Positions 42,960-51,637 of a DNA stretch of 64,000 nucleotides are shown piece after piece; positions within the stretch are counted from its first letter, which is position 1; each line of letters begins with the position of its first letter. The translations under genes were made by a program, and so were the position numbers. Source of the stretch: Kutzneria viridogrisea. Lineage in GTDB: Bacteria > Actinomycetota > Actinomycetes > Mycobacteriales > Pseudonocardiaceae. The stretch is from NCBI GenBank assembly GCA_014138725.1, contig JACJID010000002.1:1502001-1566000 (forward strand), in the 5' to 3' direction. Below the pieces are notes generated by a model that was not told the DNA's origin, ran no database searches, and was given only the letters and a program-made list of their open reading frames with translations.

Positions 42960-43538
42960 TCAGTCGGCCCCGGCACCCAGCGCCAGGGCGTCCGCGATGA
43001 AGGCCAGCTCACGTTCCATGGCGGCACCGGACTGCTCCGACTCGGTGGTGTGCCGCGCCATCGAGTGCTGGTAGCTGACGGCGAGCGCGAGCAGCTCGGC
43101 CGCGCTGTCCACGTCGGCACGGCGCGACACCTGGGCGCGAGCCGCCACGATCACCGCCCGGATCAGGTCGACGAGCTGGCGGAACCGCGCCTGCAGCGCG
43201 TCGCGCACGGCGTTGTGCGTGTCGGCCTCGCGGTAGAGCAGGCTGCTCAGCAGCAGTGAGGAGTCCTGCCGCCGGTCCAGCTCGGTGAGCAGCTGCCGCA
43301 GGCTCTTGGCCACGTCCCCGGCCACGACGACCTCGTTCGGGTCGATGTGCTCGTCGGGCAGCCGGTCAACCAGGGCCACCAGCAGGTCCGGCTTGCGGCG
43401 GAAGTAGTAGTGCACCAGCCCCTTCGGCACGCGGGCTCTCTCCGCGATCTTCGAAGTGGGCGTGGCGTCGAACCCGTGTTCGGCGAACAGCTCCTCGGCC
43501 GCCGTGAGAATGCGCTCGCGTGCCGAGGCGTCTTCCAC
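42960..43538 (-). CDS. TetR-family regulator
   Basis: 192 residues. HTH: RILTAAEELFAEHGFDATPT, IAERARVPKGLVHYYFRRKP. The C-terminal ligand domain is helical (LLTELDRRQDSSLLLSSLLY). GTG 43538 has GGAGGG upstream. The SPW-protein gene is 63 bp upstream on the same strand. No operator recognised. Confidence 0.88.
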   Translation of the reverse strand: MEDASARERILTAAEELFAEHGFDATPTSKIAERARVPKGLVHYYFRRKPDLLVALVDRLPDEHIDPNEVVVAGDVAKSLRQLLTELDRRQDSSLLLSSLLYREADTHNAVRDALQARFRQLVDLIRAVIVAARAQVSRRADVDSAAELLALAVSYQHSMARHTTESEQSGAAMERELAFIADALALGAGAD

Positions 43539-43601
43539 CCGTGATCCCTCCAGCTGCGTGGTCGATGGCCCACGGCCGCGGCCGTGGGCCAGAGGACTTC
43601 G

Positions 43602-43961
43602 TCAGTGGGATCCGGCCATGCCCTTGTGCGCCAGGTTCGCCACGGGCAGGGCGATCGCGCCGAGCACGACGGTCAGCACGCCACCTACCCAGGACGTCCA
43701 CGCGGCGCCGTTCATGGCGGTGTAGCCCATCACCCACGGGGCGATGAACAGCAGCACACCGAGCACCAGCTGGATCCACTCACCGGCCACCATGCCCGGA
43801 GCCGCCAGCGACCACAACCCGTCCAGGGCGACCAGCACGCCCAGCACAGCCATCGTCCACGCCGCCGCCGTAGATGTCGACACCACCAGCGTCGACAGCG
43901 CGATGACCACACCCAGCACCACTTCAGCCCAGTCCTGCCACCGCGTCCAAGCCTTGGCCAT
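43602..43961 (-). CDS. SPW-type small membrane protein
   Basis: 119 residues from ATG 43961 (GGAGG upstream), with four membrane segments in two related pairs: WAEVVLGVVIALSTLVV with TMAVLGVLVALDGLWSLAAP, then WIQLVLGVLLFIAPWVMGYT with WVGGVLTVVLGAIALP. The second pair carries the APWVMGY motif of SPW-repeat proteins. Function unknown; common in actinobacteria. Confidence 0.85.
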   Translation of the reverse strand: MAKAWTRWQDWAEVVLGVVIALSTLVVSTSTAAAWTMAVLGVLVALDGLWSLAAPGMVAGEWIQLVLGVLLFIAPWVMGYTAMNGAAWTSWVGGVLTVVLGAIALPVANLAHKGMAGSH

Positions 43962-44116
43962 CCTGACCACCTCCCGAACCACACCCTTGTGGGACGCCTC
44001 CATGGTGCGCCTTGGTTGGCCGCCCGGTCAAACAGCGGAAACCACTAGACATCGGGCCGCAGCTCCCCCGCACCGATAAACTCGGGTGCCCTGGCTCACA
44101 TCGCTGGACCTGTATC

Positions 44117-44132
44117 GTTACTCGTCGGTAAC
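44117..44132. promoter_or_regulatory. Operator-like element before ccr
   Basis: GTTACTCGTCGGTAAC: 5-bp inverted arms GTTAC/GTAAC around six bases, 46 bp before the ccr start. A 14-of-16 match occurs before the 3-hydroxyacyl-CoA dehydrogenase gene (54143-54158). A TetR-type acyl-CoA regulator is plausible (inference). The rest of the gap 43962-44178 shows no gene. Confidence 0.6.
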
Positions 44133-44178
44133 CTGCCCCCACCTGCGCATTGACCACAGGGGCATAGGAGGACACACC

Positions 44179-45510
44179 GTGCAGAAGATCCTCGACGCGA
44201 TCCTGGCCGGCGAGCGAGAAGCAGTCGGCTCACTGCCCGTCCCGGAGTCCTACCGAGGCGTCACGGTGCACGAGGACGAGGCCGGCCTCTTCGAGGGCGT
44301 GGCGACCAGGGACAAGGATCCCCGCAAGTCGCTGCACCTGGACGAGGTGCCCACCCCCGAGCTGGGCCCCGGTGAGGCCCTGGTCGCCGTGATGGCCAGC
44401 GCCATCAACTACAACACCGTCTGGACCTCGATCTTCGAGCCGATGTCCACCTTCGGCTTCCTCAAGCGCTACGGGCGCACCTCCCCGCTGGCCTCCCGGC
44501 ACGACCTGCCCTACCACGTGGTCGGCTCCGACCTCGCGGGCGTCGTGCTGCGCACCGGTCCCGGCGTGCAGGCGTGGAAGCCCGGCGACGAGGTCGTCGC
44601 GCACTGCCTGAGCGTGGAGCTGGAGAGCTCCGACGGGCACAACGACACGATGCTCGACCCCGAGCAGCGCATCTGGGGCTTCGAGACGAACTTCGGCGGC
44701 CTCGCGGAGGTCGCGCTGGTCAAGTCCAACCAGCTGATGCCCAAGCCCAAGCACCTGAGCTGGGAGGAGGCCGCCTCCCCCGGCCTGGTCAACTCCACCG
44801 CGTACCGGCAGCTGGTGTCCACCAACGGCGCCAACATGAAGCAGGGCGACGTGGTGCTGATCTGGGGCGCCTCCGGCGGCCTTGGCTCCTACGCCACGCA
44901 GTTCGCGCTCAACGGCGGGGCGATCCCGGTGTGCGTCGTGTCCAGCGACGAGAAGGCGGACATCTGCCGCAAGATGGGCGCCGAGCTGATCATCAACCGG
45001 TCCTCCGAGGGCTACAAGTTCTGGAAGGACGACAACGAGCAGGACCCGCGCGAATGGAAGCGGTTCGGCGCGCGCATCCGCGAGCTGACCGGCGGCGAGG
45101 ACCCGGACATCGTGTTCGAGCACCCCGGCCGGGAGACCTTCGGCGCCAGCGTCTACGTGGCCCGCAAGGGCGGCACCATCGTGACCTGCGCCTCTACCAG
45201 CGGCTACATGCACAGCTACGACAACCGCTACCTGTGGATGAACCTCAAGCGCATCATCGGCTCGCACTTCGCGAACTACCGCGAGGCGTGGGAGGCCAAC
45301 CGCCTGATCGCCAAGGGCAAGATCCACCCCACACTGTCCAAGGTGTACTCCCTGGAGGAGACCGGGCAGGCCGCGCACGACGTGCACCGCAACGCGCACC
45401 AGGGAAAGGTCGGCGTGCTGTGCCTGGCGCCCGAGCCCGGTCTCGGCGTCACCGACCCGGAACTGCGCGCCGCGCACCTCACCGCGATCAACCACTTCCG
45501 GGGCGTGTGA
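44179..45510 (+). CDS. ccr: Crotonyl-CoA carboxylase/reductase
   Basis: 443 residues, the usual CCR length. Medium-chain reductase fold with NADPH loop IWGASGGLGSYATQFALNGG and family blocks INYNTVWTSIFEPMSTFGFL, WGFETNFGGLAEVALVKSNQ, TSGYMHSYDNRYLWMNLKRI. It reductively carboxylates crotonyl-CoA to ethylmalonyl-CoA, for the ethylmalonyl-CoA pathway or polyketide extender supply. GTG 44179 follows AGGAGG by about 7 bases; longer upstream frames lack a ribosome site. Its partner enzymes are not adjacent, but a shared operator links it to the dehydrogenase at 52309. Confidence 0.95.
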   Translation: MQKILDAILAGEREAVGSLPVPESYRGVTVHEDEAGLFEGVATRDKDPRKSLHLDEVPTPELGPGEALVAVMASAINYNTVWTSIFEPMSTFGFLKRYGRTSPLASRHDLPYHVVGSDLAGVVLRTGPGVQAWKPGDEVVAHCLSVELESSDGHNDTMLDPEQRIWGFETNFGGLAEVALVKSNQLMPKPKHLSWEEAASPGLVNSTAYRQLVSTNGANMKQGDVVLIWGASGGLGSYATQFALNGGAIPVCVVSSDEKADICRKMGAELIINRSSEGYKFWKDDNEQDPREWKRFGARIRELTGGEDPDIVFEHPGRETFGASVYVARKGGTIVTCASTSGYMHSYDNRYLWMNLKRIIGSHFANYREAWEANRLIAKGKIHPTLSKVYSLEETGQAAHDVHRNAHQGKVGVLCLAPEPGLGVTDPELRAAHLTAINHFRGV

Positions 45511-45527
45511 GCGCGGGCATGAGCAGA

Positions 45528-45540
45528 CGGGTGTCACCCG
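45528..45540. promoter_or_regulatory. 13-bp palindrome before the DivIVA-like gene
   Basis: CGGGTGTCACCCG, perfect arms around one T, in the 48-bp gap between ccr and the DivIVA-like gene. Possible operator or short terminator. Confidence 0.35.
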
Positions 45541-45558
45541 TACCGGTAGCGTGGTGAC

Positions 45559-46920
45559 ATGGCCCTTGGCAGTGACCGCGACCTCGTCCCGTTGGGAACC
45601 GGCTTCGACGTCGTCAAGCGCGGCTACGACCGGGCTCAGGTCGAAGACCACCTGGAACGGCTGGACTCCGACCTGAAGCTGCTGGCCGCCGACCGGGACG
45701 CGGCGGTGTCCCAGGCCAACGACCTGGCCAGGCAGCTGGAGAAGGCGCGCACCGAGATCGACGACCTGCGCGGGCAGGTCGACCGGCTCTCGCTGCCGCC
45801 GACCACGCTGGAGGGCCTGAGCGAGCGGCTGCAGCGCATGCTGCGGCTCGCCCAGGAGGAGGCCAACGAGACGAAGGCGCGCGCCGAGGCCGAGGCCGGG
45901 CACATCCGGGCCAAGGCCGAGGAGGAGGGCGCCGCGCTGCGCCAGCGCTACGAGAAGATGCTGCGCGAACTCGACCAGCGCCGTGCCGAGATGGAGGCCG
46001 AGCACCGCGGCGTGCTCGACACGGCGCGGGGCGAGGCCACGCGCATCACCACCGAGGCCGACCAGCGCCGTCAGCAGCTGGACAGCGAGGCCGAGCAGGC
46101 GCGCACCACCGCCGACGCGGACTCGCTGGCCCGCCGCACCCAGGTGGAGGAGGACTTCGAGATCGCCATGGCCTCGCGGCGCTCGGAGTCCATGCGCAAC
46201 CTCGCCGAGCAGGAGGCCAGCAGCAAGGCCGAGGCCGAACGACGCGTGCGGGAGGCCACCGAGGAGGCCAACCGGCGCAGGCACGACTCGATCGCGGAAG
46301 CCACTGCCCGCCTGCAGGAGGCCACCGACGAGGCGCACCGCCGCGTCACCGAGGCCACCACCGAGTCGGCCCGCCGGGTGGGTGAGGCCACGGCCCGGGT
46401 CGAGCAGCTGCGGCTGCTGCGCAACCAGATCGCCGAGCAGCTGCGCAACGCCCGCAGCGCGATCGTCGAGGCCGCGCCGCTGCTCAACCAGCTGCCCGAG
46501 GAGCGGCCCGCCGACATCGACGCGCCGACCCTGGAGGTCAAGGTCCCCCCGGCCACCGCGCCCCTGGCCCCGGCCCAGCCGCAAGCGCAGGCCCAGGGCC
46601 AGGGCCAGGCGGCGGCCCAGGCTCCGGCGCAGGGTCAGGGCCAGGCGGCGGCCCAGGCGCAGGCTCAAGCTCCGGCCCAAGGCCAGGCGGCGGCCCCCGC
46701 ACAGCCGCAGGACCAGGCGCGGGCAGCAGCTCAGGGCCAGGGCCAGCCGCAGGCCAAGCCCGCGCCCAAGCAGCCGGTGCGCCAACCCGCGACCCCCGGC
46801 AAGAAGCCCGAGCAGGCCGCCGCCAAGGACCCCGAGGCCACCAAGAAGATCCAGCGGCCCACCCCGCCCGAGAGCAAGCACCCGCTGGCCTCCGCACCGA
46901 GCAGGCCCACCAAGCGCTGA
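45559..46920 (+). CDS. DivIVA-like coiled-coil protein
   Basis: 453 residues. The N-terminus matches DivIVA/Wag31: FDVVKRGYDRAQVEDHLERL. A long coiled coil runs from about 30 to 320 (QRYEKMLRELDQRRAEMEAE, EATEEANRRRHDSIAEATAR). The last 120 residues are low-complexity Ala/Gln/Pro (QAQGQGQAAAQAPAQGQGQ) ending in basic KKIQRPTPPESKH. DivIVA proteins sense membrane curvature and organise polar growth or division. The coil here is longer than in Wag31, so a cytoskeletal relative such as FilP/Scy-type is also possible. ATG 45559. Confidence 0.85.
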   Translation: MALGSDRDLVPLGTGFDVVKRGYDRAQVEDHLERLDSDLKLLAADRDAAVSQANDLARQLEKARTEIDDLRGQVDRLSLPPTTLEGLSERLQRMLRLAQEEANETKARAEAEAGHIRAKAEEEGAALRQRYEKMLRELDQRRAEMEAEHRGVLDTARGEATRITTEADQRRQQLDSEAEQARTTADADSLARRTQVEEDFEIAMASRRSESMRNLAEQEASSKAEAERRVREATEEANRRRHDSIAEATARLQEATDEAHRRVTEATTESARRVGEATARVEQLRLLRNQIAEQLRNARSAIVEAAPLLNQLPEERPADIDAPTLEVKVPPATAPLAPAQPQAQAQGQGQAAAQAPAQGQGQAAAQAQAQAPAQGQAAAPAQPQDQARAAAQGQGQPQAKPAPKQPVRQPATPGKKPEQAAAKDPEATKKIQRPTPPESKHPLASAPSRPTKR

Positions 46921-47773
46921 CCCCACCCGCGAGTCCCGGTCACCGGTCGGCGAGTCCCGCCCACCAGTCGGCGAACCCCGACCGCAAGCACGCGAGTCCC
47001 GGCCGCCGACGCACGAGTCCCGCCCACCGGGACACGAGTCCCGTGCACCGGTCGGCGAACCCCGCTCACCGGCAACTGCGTCCCGCCCGCCGACGCGCGA
47101 CACACGCCCACCTGTGAGCTACCCGCCCACCAGTCGGCGAGTCCCGCCCACCGGGGCGCGAGTGCCGCGCACCAGTCAGCGAACACCGCCCACCGGCAGC
47201 CGCGTCCCGGCTCCCGTCGGCGAGTCCCGTCCTCCGGTGGGCGAGTCCCGCCCACAGGCACCCGAGTCCCGCGTGCCGGTCGGCAAACCCCGCTCAGAGG
47301 AGCACGAGTCCCGCCTACCGGTCCGCGAACCCCGACGCAAGCACGCGGGTCCCGGTCACCAGTCAACGAGTCCCGCCTGCGGGCACGCGACTCCCGGTCT
47401 CCTGCGCGCGAGTCCCGCCCACTAGGCACGAGTCCCGCTGACCAGTTGGCAAACCCCGCCCCGCCAGCAACCGAGTCCCGCCCGCAGGAGCACGAGTCCC
47501 GCGCACCGGCACGCGAGTCCCACCCAGGGGAGCACGGGTCCCACCCACAGGCACCCGAGTCCCGCGTGCCAGTCGGCAAACCCCGCTCAGAGGAGCACGA
47601 GTCCCGCCCACCGGTCGGCGAACCCCGCCCCACCGGCAGCCGCGTCCCGCCCAGCAACCCGCGACACACGCCCACCTGTGAGCTACCCGCGCACCGGTCA
47701 GGCCTCACGCCTGCCTGCGCGCCCCTCGCACGCCGGTCAGGGACTCACCGGCGAGTCCCGTCCGGGCGCAGCG
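46921..47773. repeat. Satellite-like array of about 40 units, 21-bp period, core CGAGTCCCG (family B)
   Basis: Degenerate CGAGTCCCG cores (also CGAACCCCG, CAAACCCCG, CGCGTCCCG) recur every 21 bp with 12-bp spacers often like CCCACCGGTCGG. It fills the whole gap between the convergent DivIVA-like and hydrolase genes. Larger duplications: 47097-47126 equals 47661-47690, and 47251-47315 matches 47544-47608 with one mismatch. Frames stay open because 21 is a multiple of three, but I see no gene. Confidence 0.85.
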
Positions 47774-48535
47774 CTAGCCGGGCAGCCAGTCCAGCACGGT
47801 CCGGGCGAACGCCGCCGGGTCCTCCAGCGGCGGCAGGTGCCCGCAGCCGGGCAGCACCGCGAACGTGGCTCCGGGCACCAGCCCGCCCACAACCTCGGGG
47901 CTCATCAGCGCGTCCTCGGCGCCGACCACGGCCAGCACCGGCACGTCCACGGCGGCGAGCAGTTCCGTGGAGTCGGGCCGGGCGGCCATCGCGCGCTGCG
48001 CCCAGGCCACTCCGCTCGGCGGTTGCGACTCGATCAACTCGCGCAGCGCCGACACCACCTCCGGGCGCTGCTCGGCCGTGGTGGTGCCGACCCCGTTGGG
48101 CAGGAACGAGTCCGCCAGCCAGCCCGCCGTGCCCTCCGACTCGGCCCGCTCCGCGACGGCGAGCCGCCCGGCACGCGCCTGCTCGGTGTCCGCCACCGCC
48201 TTGGTGTCAGCCAGCACCAGACCTGTCACCCTCTCCGCCGCACGGCGCAGCACGGCCATCGCCACGTAGCCGCCCATCGAACAGCCACCCAGGACGAACC
48301 GTTGCACACCAAGGCGATCCAGGTCGCGCAGCAGGTCCTCGGCCACCACGTCCAGGTCCGGCGTGGCCTGGCCGAGCGGGCTGCGGCCCAGCCCGCGCTG
48401 GTCCGGGGTGATCAGCCTGACCCGTTCCGCCAGCGGCCCGCGCACGCCGTCCCACATGCGCGAGTCCACCGGGTACGCGTGCAGCAGCACGAGCGGGATT
48501 CCCGAACCTTGTTCAGTGAGGTGCACGTCCCCCAT
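47774..48535 (-). CDS. Alpha/beta hydrolase
   Basis: 253 residues. PLVLLHAYPVDSRMWDGV, PDQRGLGRSPL, nucleophile elbow LGGCSMGGYVAMAVL, Asp in AVVGAEDALMSPE and His in PGCGHLPPLEDP. Similar to 3-oxoadipate enol-lactonase-type hydrolases, but the substrate is unproven. ATG 48535. Divergent from the kinase gene at 48601; convergent with the DivIVA-like gene across the family B array. Confidence 0.88.
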   Translation of the reverse strand: MGDVHLTEQGSGIPLVLLHAYPVDSRMWDGVRGPLAERVRLITPDQRGLGRSPLGQATPDLDVVAEDLLRDLDRLGVQRFVLGGCSMGGYVAMAVLRRAAERVTGLVLADTKAVADTEQARAGRLAVAERAESEGTAGWLADSFLPNGVGTTTAEQRPEVVSALRELIESQPPSGVAWAQRAMAARPDSTELLAAVDVPVLAVVGAEDALMSPEVVGGLVPGATFAVLPGCGHLPPLEDPAAFARTVLDWLPG

Positions 48536-48600
48536 CCTGCCCCCTCACCCCGACAAGTCACCGCCTTGACCGGCGGCGCAATTGCACGAGACTGTCATCC

Positions 48601-49173
48601 GTGATCCATCCCAGCGAGGGCGGCACGCCACTCATCGTGCTCACCGGGGCCTCGGCCGCGGGCAAGACGACGGTCGGTCGGCTGCTGGCCGACAGGTTCC
48701 CCCGGGGCGCGTTCGTCGAGGGCGACGCGGTGCGCACGATGGTCCGCACCGGACGGGTCGACATGACCCCGCGGGACACGACCCCGGAAGCGGTCCTCCA
48801 GCTGCAACTGCGGTACCGGCAGCTCGCGGCGCTGGCCGACTCCTTCCATGAGGCGGGCTTCGCCACCGTCGTGGAGGACGTGATCGTCGGCAGGCACCTC
48901 ACCGAGTTCGTGCGCTCGCTGCGGGCCAGCCCGCTGCACCTGGTGGTGCTGGTGCCCGACGAGGAGTCGATGGCCAGCCGTGAGTCGGCGCGGGACAAGT
49001 GCGCCTACGACGAGGTGTGGAGCATCGCGGCGCTCAACGCGGTGGTGCACAGGGAGACGCCGAGGCTGGGCCTGTGGCTGGACTCCAGCGGCCTGACCGC
49101 GGAGCAGACCGTGGACGAGGTGCTGTCGACCCTGCCGCAAAGTCTGTTGCGAGCGGGCGAAACCGGCTCCTAG
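48601..49173 (+). CDS. P-loop small-molecule kinase-like protein
   Basis: 190 residues. Walker A LTGASAAGKTTVGRLLADRF, then FVEGDAVRTMVRTG and an Arg-containing lid region (SRESARDKCAYDEVW). It resembles chloramphenicol phosphotransferase/zeta-toxin/AAA_33 kinases. No antitoxin gene is adjacent, so a toxin role is unlikely. GTG 48601. It is followed closely by two GNAT genes on the same strand and could share their transcript. Confidence 0.8.
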   Translation: MIHPSEGGTPLIVLTGASAAGKTTVGRLLADRFPRGAFVEGDAVRTMVRTGRVDMTPRDTTPEAVLQLQLRYRQLAALADSFHEAGFATVVEDVIVGRHLTEFVRSLRASPLHLVVLVPDEESMASRESARDKCAYDEVWSIAALNAVVHRETPRLGLWLDSSGLTAEQTVDEVLSTLPQSLLRAGETGS

Positions 49174-49182
49174 CGTGCGGGC

Positions 49183-49707
49183 ATGACCGAACTGCGCACC
49201 GAACGGCTCCAGCTGCGCCGGATGGTGGCCGAGGACCTGCCCACCCTGCTGGAGATCGAGTGCGAGCCCGCGGGCTACCGCTACGAGCTGACCGGCCCGC
49301 CCGGCCACGAGCACGTGCGGTCGCTGCTGGACCGCATGGTCGTGCACTGGGCGGAGCACGGCTTCGGCTACTGCGTGGTCGAGCTCGCCGAGACCGGTGC
49401 GGCGATCGGGCTCGGCGGGGTCCGGCTGTTCGAGGTGGACGGCGAGGCCGTGCTCAACCTCGCCTACCGGTTCCTCGAGCGCCACTGGGGCAAGGGCTAC
49501 GCCAGCGAGATGGCCTCCGCCGTGGTGGACTGGGCCGAGCGCGAGCTGCCGCAGTACCCGGTGGTCGTGTCCATGTCGCCAATCAACACGCCCTCGCGTC
49601 GGCTGGCCGAGAAGCTCGGCTTCCGCGAGTACACCACCCAGGACATCGGCTACGGCCCGGAGCCGGTTCTGCGCAGGTCAGAGCCACTTGTCAGGGGTAG
49701 GTCCTAG
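49183..49707 (+). CDS. GNAT N-acetyltransferase (RimJ/RimL-like)
   Basis: 174 residues. Begins LRTERLQLRRMVAEDLPTLL, typical of Acetyltransf_3; acetyl-CoA motif FLERHWGKGYASEMASAVVD; INTPSRRLAEKLGF. Family members acetylate protein N-termini or small molecules. A paralog follows 9 bp later (TRTERLRLSRPVPEDLAAV), so this is a tandem duplication. Confidence 0.88.
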   Translation: MTELRTERLQLRRMVAEDLPTLLEIECEPAGYRYELTGPPGHEHVRSLLDRMVVHWAEHGFGYCVVELAETGAAIGLGGVRLFEVDGEAVLNLAYRFLERHWGKGYASEMASAVVDWAERELPQYPVVVSMSPINTPSRRLAEKLGFREYTTQDIGYGPEPVLRRSEPLVRGRS

Positions 49708-49716
49708 CTTGGGGGC

Positions 49717-50235
49717 ATGACCGAGACACGCACCGAACGGCTCCGGTTGAGCCGACCGGTGCCCGAGGACCTGGCCGCGGTCGCCGAGCTGCACGGCGAT
49801 CCGGAGACCAACCTGCACAACCCCTCGGGCGCCAGGACCCCGGATGAGTCCGCCCAGCTGCTGGGTTCCTGGCTGGACGACTGGGCAACGCACGGCATCG
49901 GCTACTGGACCGCCCGCGAGCTGGTCAGCGGCGAGGTGGTCGGCTTCGGTGGCCTGCGCCCGCACGAGCTGGACGGCGCGCTGGCGCTGAACCTCTACTA
50001 CCGGTTCCGGCCCGCCGTGTGGGGCCGGGGTTACGCCACCGAGCTGGCCAGGGCCGGTGCGGCCTGGGCCCGCCGGGTGCGGCCCGAGTTACCCGTGGTC
50101 ATCGTGACCAGGCAGGACAACCACCAGTCGGTACGGGTGGCCGAGAAGATCGGCTTCGTGCTGTCCGGCACCACGCGCGCCTACGGCGGCGAGTCCCTGG
50201 TCTACCGGGCCGCGAGCACCACGGTCCCCTCATAG
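49717..50235 (+). CDS. GNAT N-acetyltransferase, tandem paralog
   Basis: 172 residues. TETRTERLRLSRPVPEDLAA, YYRFRPAVWGRGYATELARA (acetyl-CoA loop), QDNHQSVRVAEKIGF. Related to the gene just upstream but clearly diverged, so the duplication is not recent. Its last 34 bp overlap the convergent hydrolase gene. Confidence 0.88.
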   Translation: MTETRTERLRLSRPVPEDLAAVAELHGDPETNLHNPSGARTPDESAQLLGSWLDDWATHGIGYWTARELVSGEVVGFGGLRPHELDGALALNLYYRFRPAVWGRGYATELARAGAAWARRVRPELPVVIVTRQDNHQSVRVAEKIGFVLSGTTRAYGGESLVYRAASTTVPS

Positions 50236-50939
50236 CGGTCCGGCAGCGGGGTTGCCACCTCAGGTGCGACCGCGGCCACGATCGCGTCCAGCACCTGCTC
50301 GGTGTAACCGACGAACAGGTGCTTGGCCCCGGGGAAGTCCAGCACGCGCGCCTGCGGCACCGGGGCGAACCGCTCGCGCGCCTGCTCGGGACGCAGGTAG
50401 TCGTCCAGTTCGGGCACCAGGCACACCACCGGCTTGCCGGACTCGGCCCAGGCGGCCAGGTGCCGCTCGGTGCTCCAGCGGAGGGGAGGTGAGATCAGCA
50501 CGGCACCGCGCACCAGCGGGTCGCAGCCGTGCACCAGGGCCACGTCGGTGCCGAAGGACCAGCCGAGCAGCCACACCTCGGGCAGGTCGTGGAACTCGGC
50601 GTACTCCAGGGCGGCGGCCAGGTCGAAGCGCTCGCCCCGGCACTGGTCGAAGGTGCCCTCGCTCTGCCCGGCCTCACTCGCGGTGCCACGCGTGTTGAAG
50701 CGCAGCACGGCGATGTCGGCCAACGCCGGTAGACGCCACGCGGCCTTGCGGTACAGGTGCGACTCCATGGAGCCGCCGTGCGTGGGCAGCGGGTGCAGGC
50801 AGATGAGGGTGGCCCTGGGTGGCCGACCCGACTCGGGCAGCGCCAGCTCCCCGACCAGCCGCAGGCCGTCGGCGGTGGTCATGCTGATCGGCTGCCGGTC
50901 GGCGGGCAGCACGGTCTTGGCTCGGATCTCGGTGCTCAT
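50202..50939 (-). CDS. Alpha/beta hydrolase (DUF1749/serine aminopeptidase-like)
   Basis: 245 residues. LICLHPLPTHGGSMESHLYR, VLRFNTRGTASEAGQSEGTF, elbow LLGWSFGTDVALVHG (S in GWSFG), Asp in VPELDDYLRPEQ and His in PGAKHLFVGYTEQV. Resembles the short alpha/beta hydrolases with an N-R-G loop. ATG 50939. It overlaps the convergent GNAT gene by 34 bp, leaving no space for a terminator. Confidence 0.85.
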   Translation of the reverse strand: MSTEIRAKTVLPADRQPISMTTADGLRLVGELALPESGRPPRATLICLHPLPTHGGSMESHLYRKAAWRLPALADIAVLRFNTRGTASEAGQSEGTFDQCRGERFDLAAALEYAEFHDLPEVWLLGWSFGTDVALVHGCDPLVRGAVLISPPLRWSTERHLAAWAESGKPVVCLVPELDDYLRPEQARERFAPVPQARVLDFPGAKHLFVGYTEQVLDAIVAAVAPEVATPLPDRYEGTVVLAAR

Positions 50940-51043
50940 CGCTGGCGATCCTGCCACCTGGCAAGGGAAATCCGCTTGTCCGCGCGGTAAAGGATGGAGG
51001 TGTTCAACGACAACCTGATCGGGCTGATCGAGGGCGAGCCGAG

Positions 51044-51358
51044 TCACCAGCGGCGCGAGGTGGGTCCGCGACGGCCGCGACTGGACCAGCAGTGGTTGTG
51101 CCAGTGCCTGCGGTCCTCGATCCCGCCGAGGTCGTCGGCGGGCCAGGCCACCACATGTGCCGTGCCGGGGCGGATCTCGTGGTCGCAGCCGGGGCAGCGG
51201 TAGGTCTTGGCGTCCTGTGCCCCCGGCACGGCCCGGACGTTCCAGTCCCCGTCCGGCCCCGACTCGACGCGGGCCCAGCCCAGACCGCGGCCGAGGGAGC
51301 GCGGCTCCTCACTGCCTGAGGGCAGACCGTGACGTCGGGGTTTGTTGCGGCGTGGCAC
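51044..51358 (-). CDS. Small zinc-finger-like conserved actinobacterial protein
   Basis: 104 residues from GTG 51358. Basic N-terminus (MPRRNKPRRHGLPSGSEEPR), then YRCPGCDHEIRPGTAHVVAW and RHWHNHCW: a CxxC plus His/His/Cys set that could bind one zinc, similar to HNH-like or ribbon proteins. Often annotated as an ATP/GTP-binding protein in actinomycetes, but no P-loop is seen. Function unknown. Divergent from fmdB-like 51431. Confidence 0.75.
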   Translation of the reverse strand: MPRRNKPRRHGLPSGSEEPRSLGRGLGWARVESGPDGDWNVRAVPGAQDAKTYRCPGCDHEIRPGTAHVVAWPADDLGGIEDRRHWHNHCWSSRGRRGPTSRRW

Positions 51359-51430
51359 AGGCGACCACGGTAATGGCGGACCCTACCCGGGGCGTCGCCA
51401 AGGGGGTCGTGCATGGCGGACAATGGGGCC

Positions 51431-51637
51431 ATGCCGATCTACGAGTTCCGCTGCCGCGAGTGCGGGGACACCTTCGAGGTGAACCGCCCGATGAGCGGTG
51501 CCGGTGACCCCGCGCACTGCCCGGAGGGCCACCAGGACACCGTGAAGCTGCTGACCACGGTCGGCGTGAGCACCGGCGCCGCGGCACCGGCCGGTGGTGG
51601 TGGCGGCGGTTGCTGCGGTGGCGGTTGCTGCGGCTAG
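51431..51637 (+). CDS. FmdB-type zinc-ribbon protein
   Basis: 68 residues from ATG 51431, since MPIYEFRCRECGDTFEV is the family N-terminus; GTG/ATG codons upstream give a non-family extension. The zinc ribbon uses CRECG and a second site CPEGH, where the usual second CxxC is C-x-x-x-H. The tail is GGGGGGCCGGGCCG, a Gly/Cys cluster. Function of the family is unclear. Its stop overlaps the convergent PIN-toxin gene by 4 bp. Confidence 0.85.
   Translation: MPIYEFRCRECGDTFEVNRPMSGAGDPAHCPEGHQDTVKLLTTVGVSTGAAAPAGGGGGGCCGGGCCG

Noticed and set aside
44230-47103. 957-codon open frame on the minus strand
   Set aside because: Lies opposite ccr and the DivIVA-like gene and runs into the satellite; no recognisable domain.
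46921-47773. CRISPR array or long coding frame
   Set aside because: Period 21 bp with a 9-bp degenerate core is too short for CRISPR repeats and no cas genes are near. Frames stay open only because 21 is a multiple of three.
48601-49173. Zeta toxin of a toxin-antitoxin pair
   Set aside because: P-loop kinase features fit, but no antitoxin gene is adjacent and the neighbours are GNAT genes.
50994-51203. 69-codon plus-strand frame with a possible ribosome site
   Set aside because: Mostly antisense to the zinc-finger-like gene and without recognisable features.
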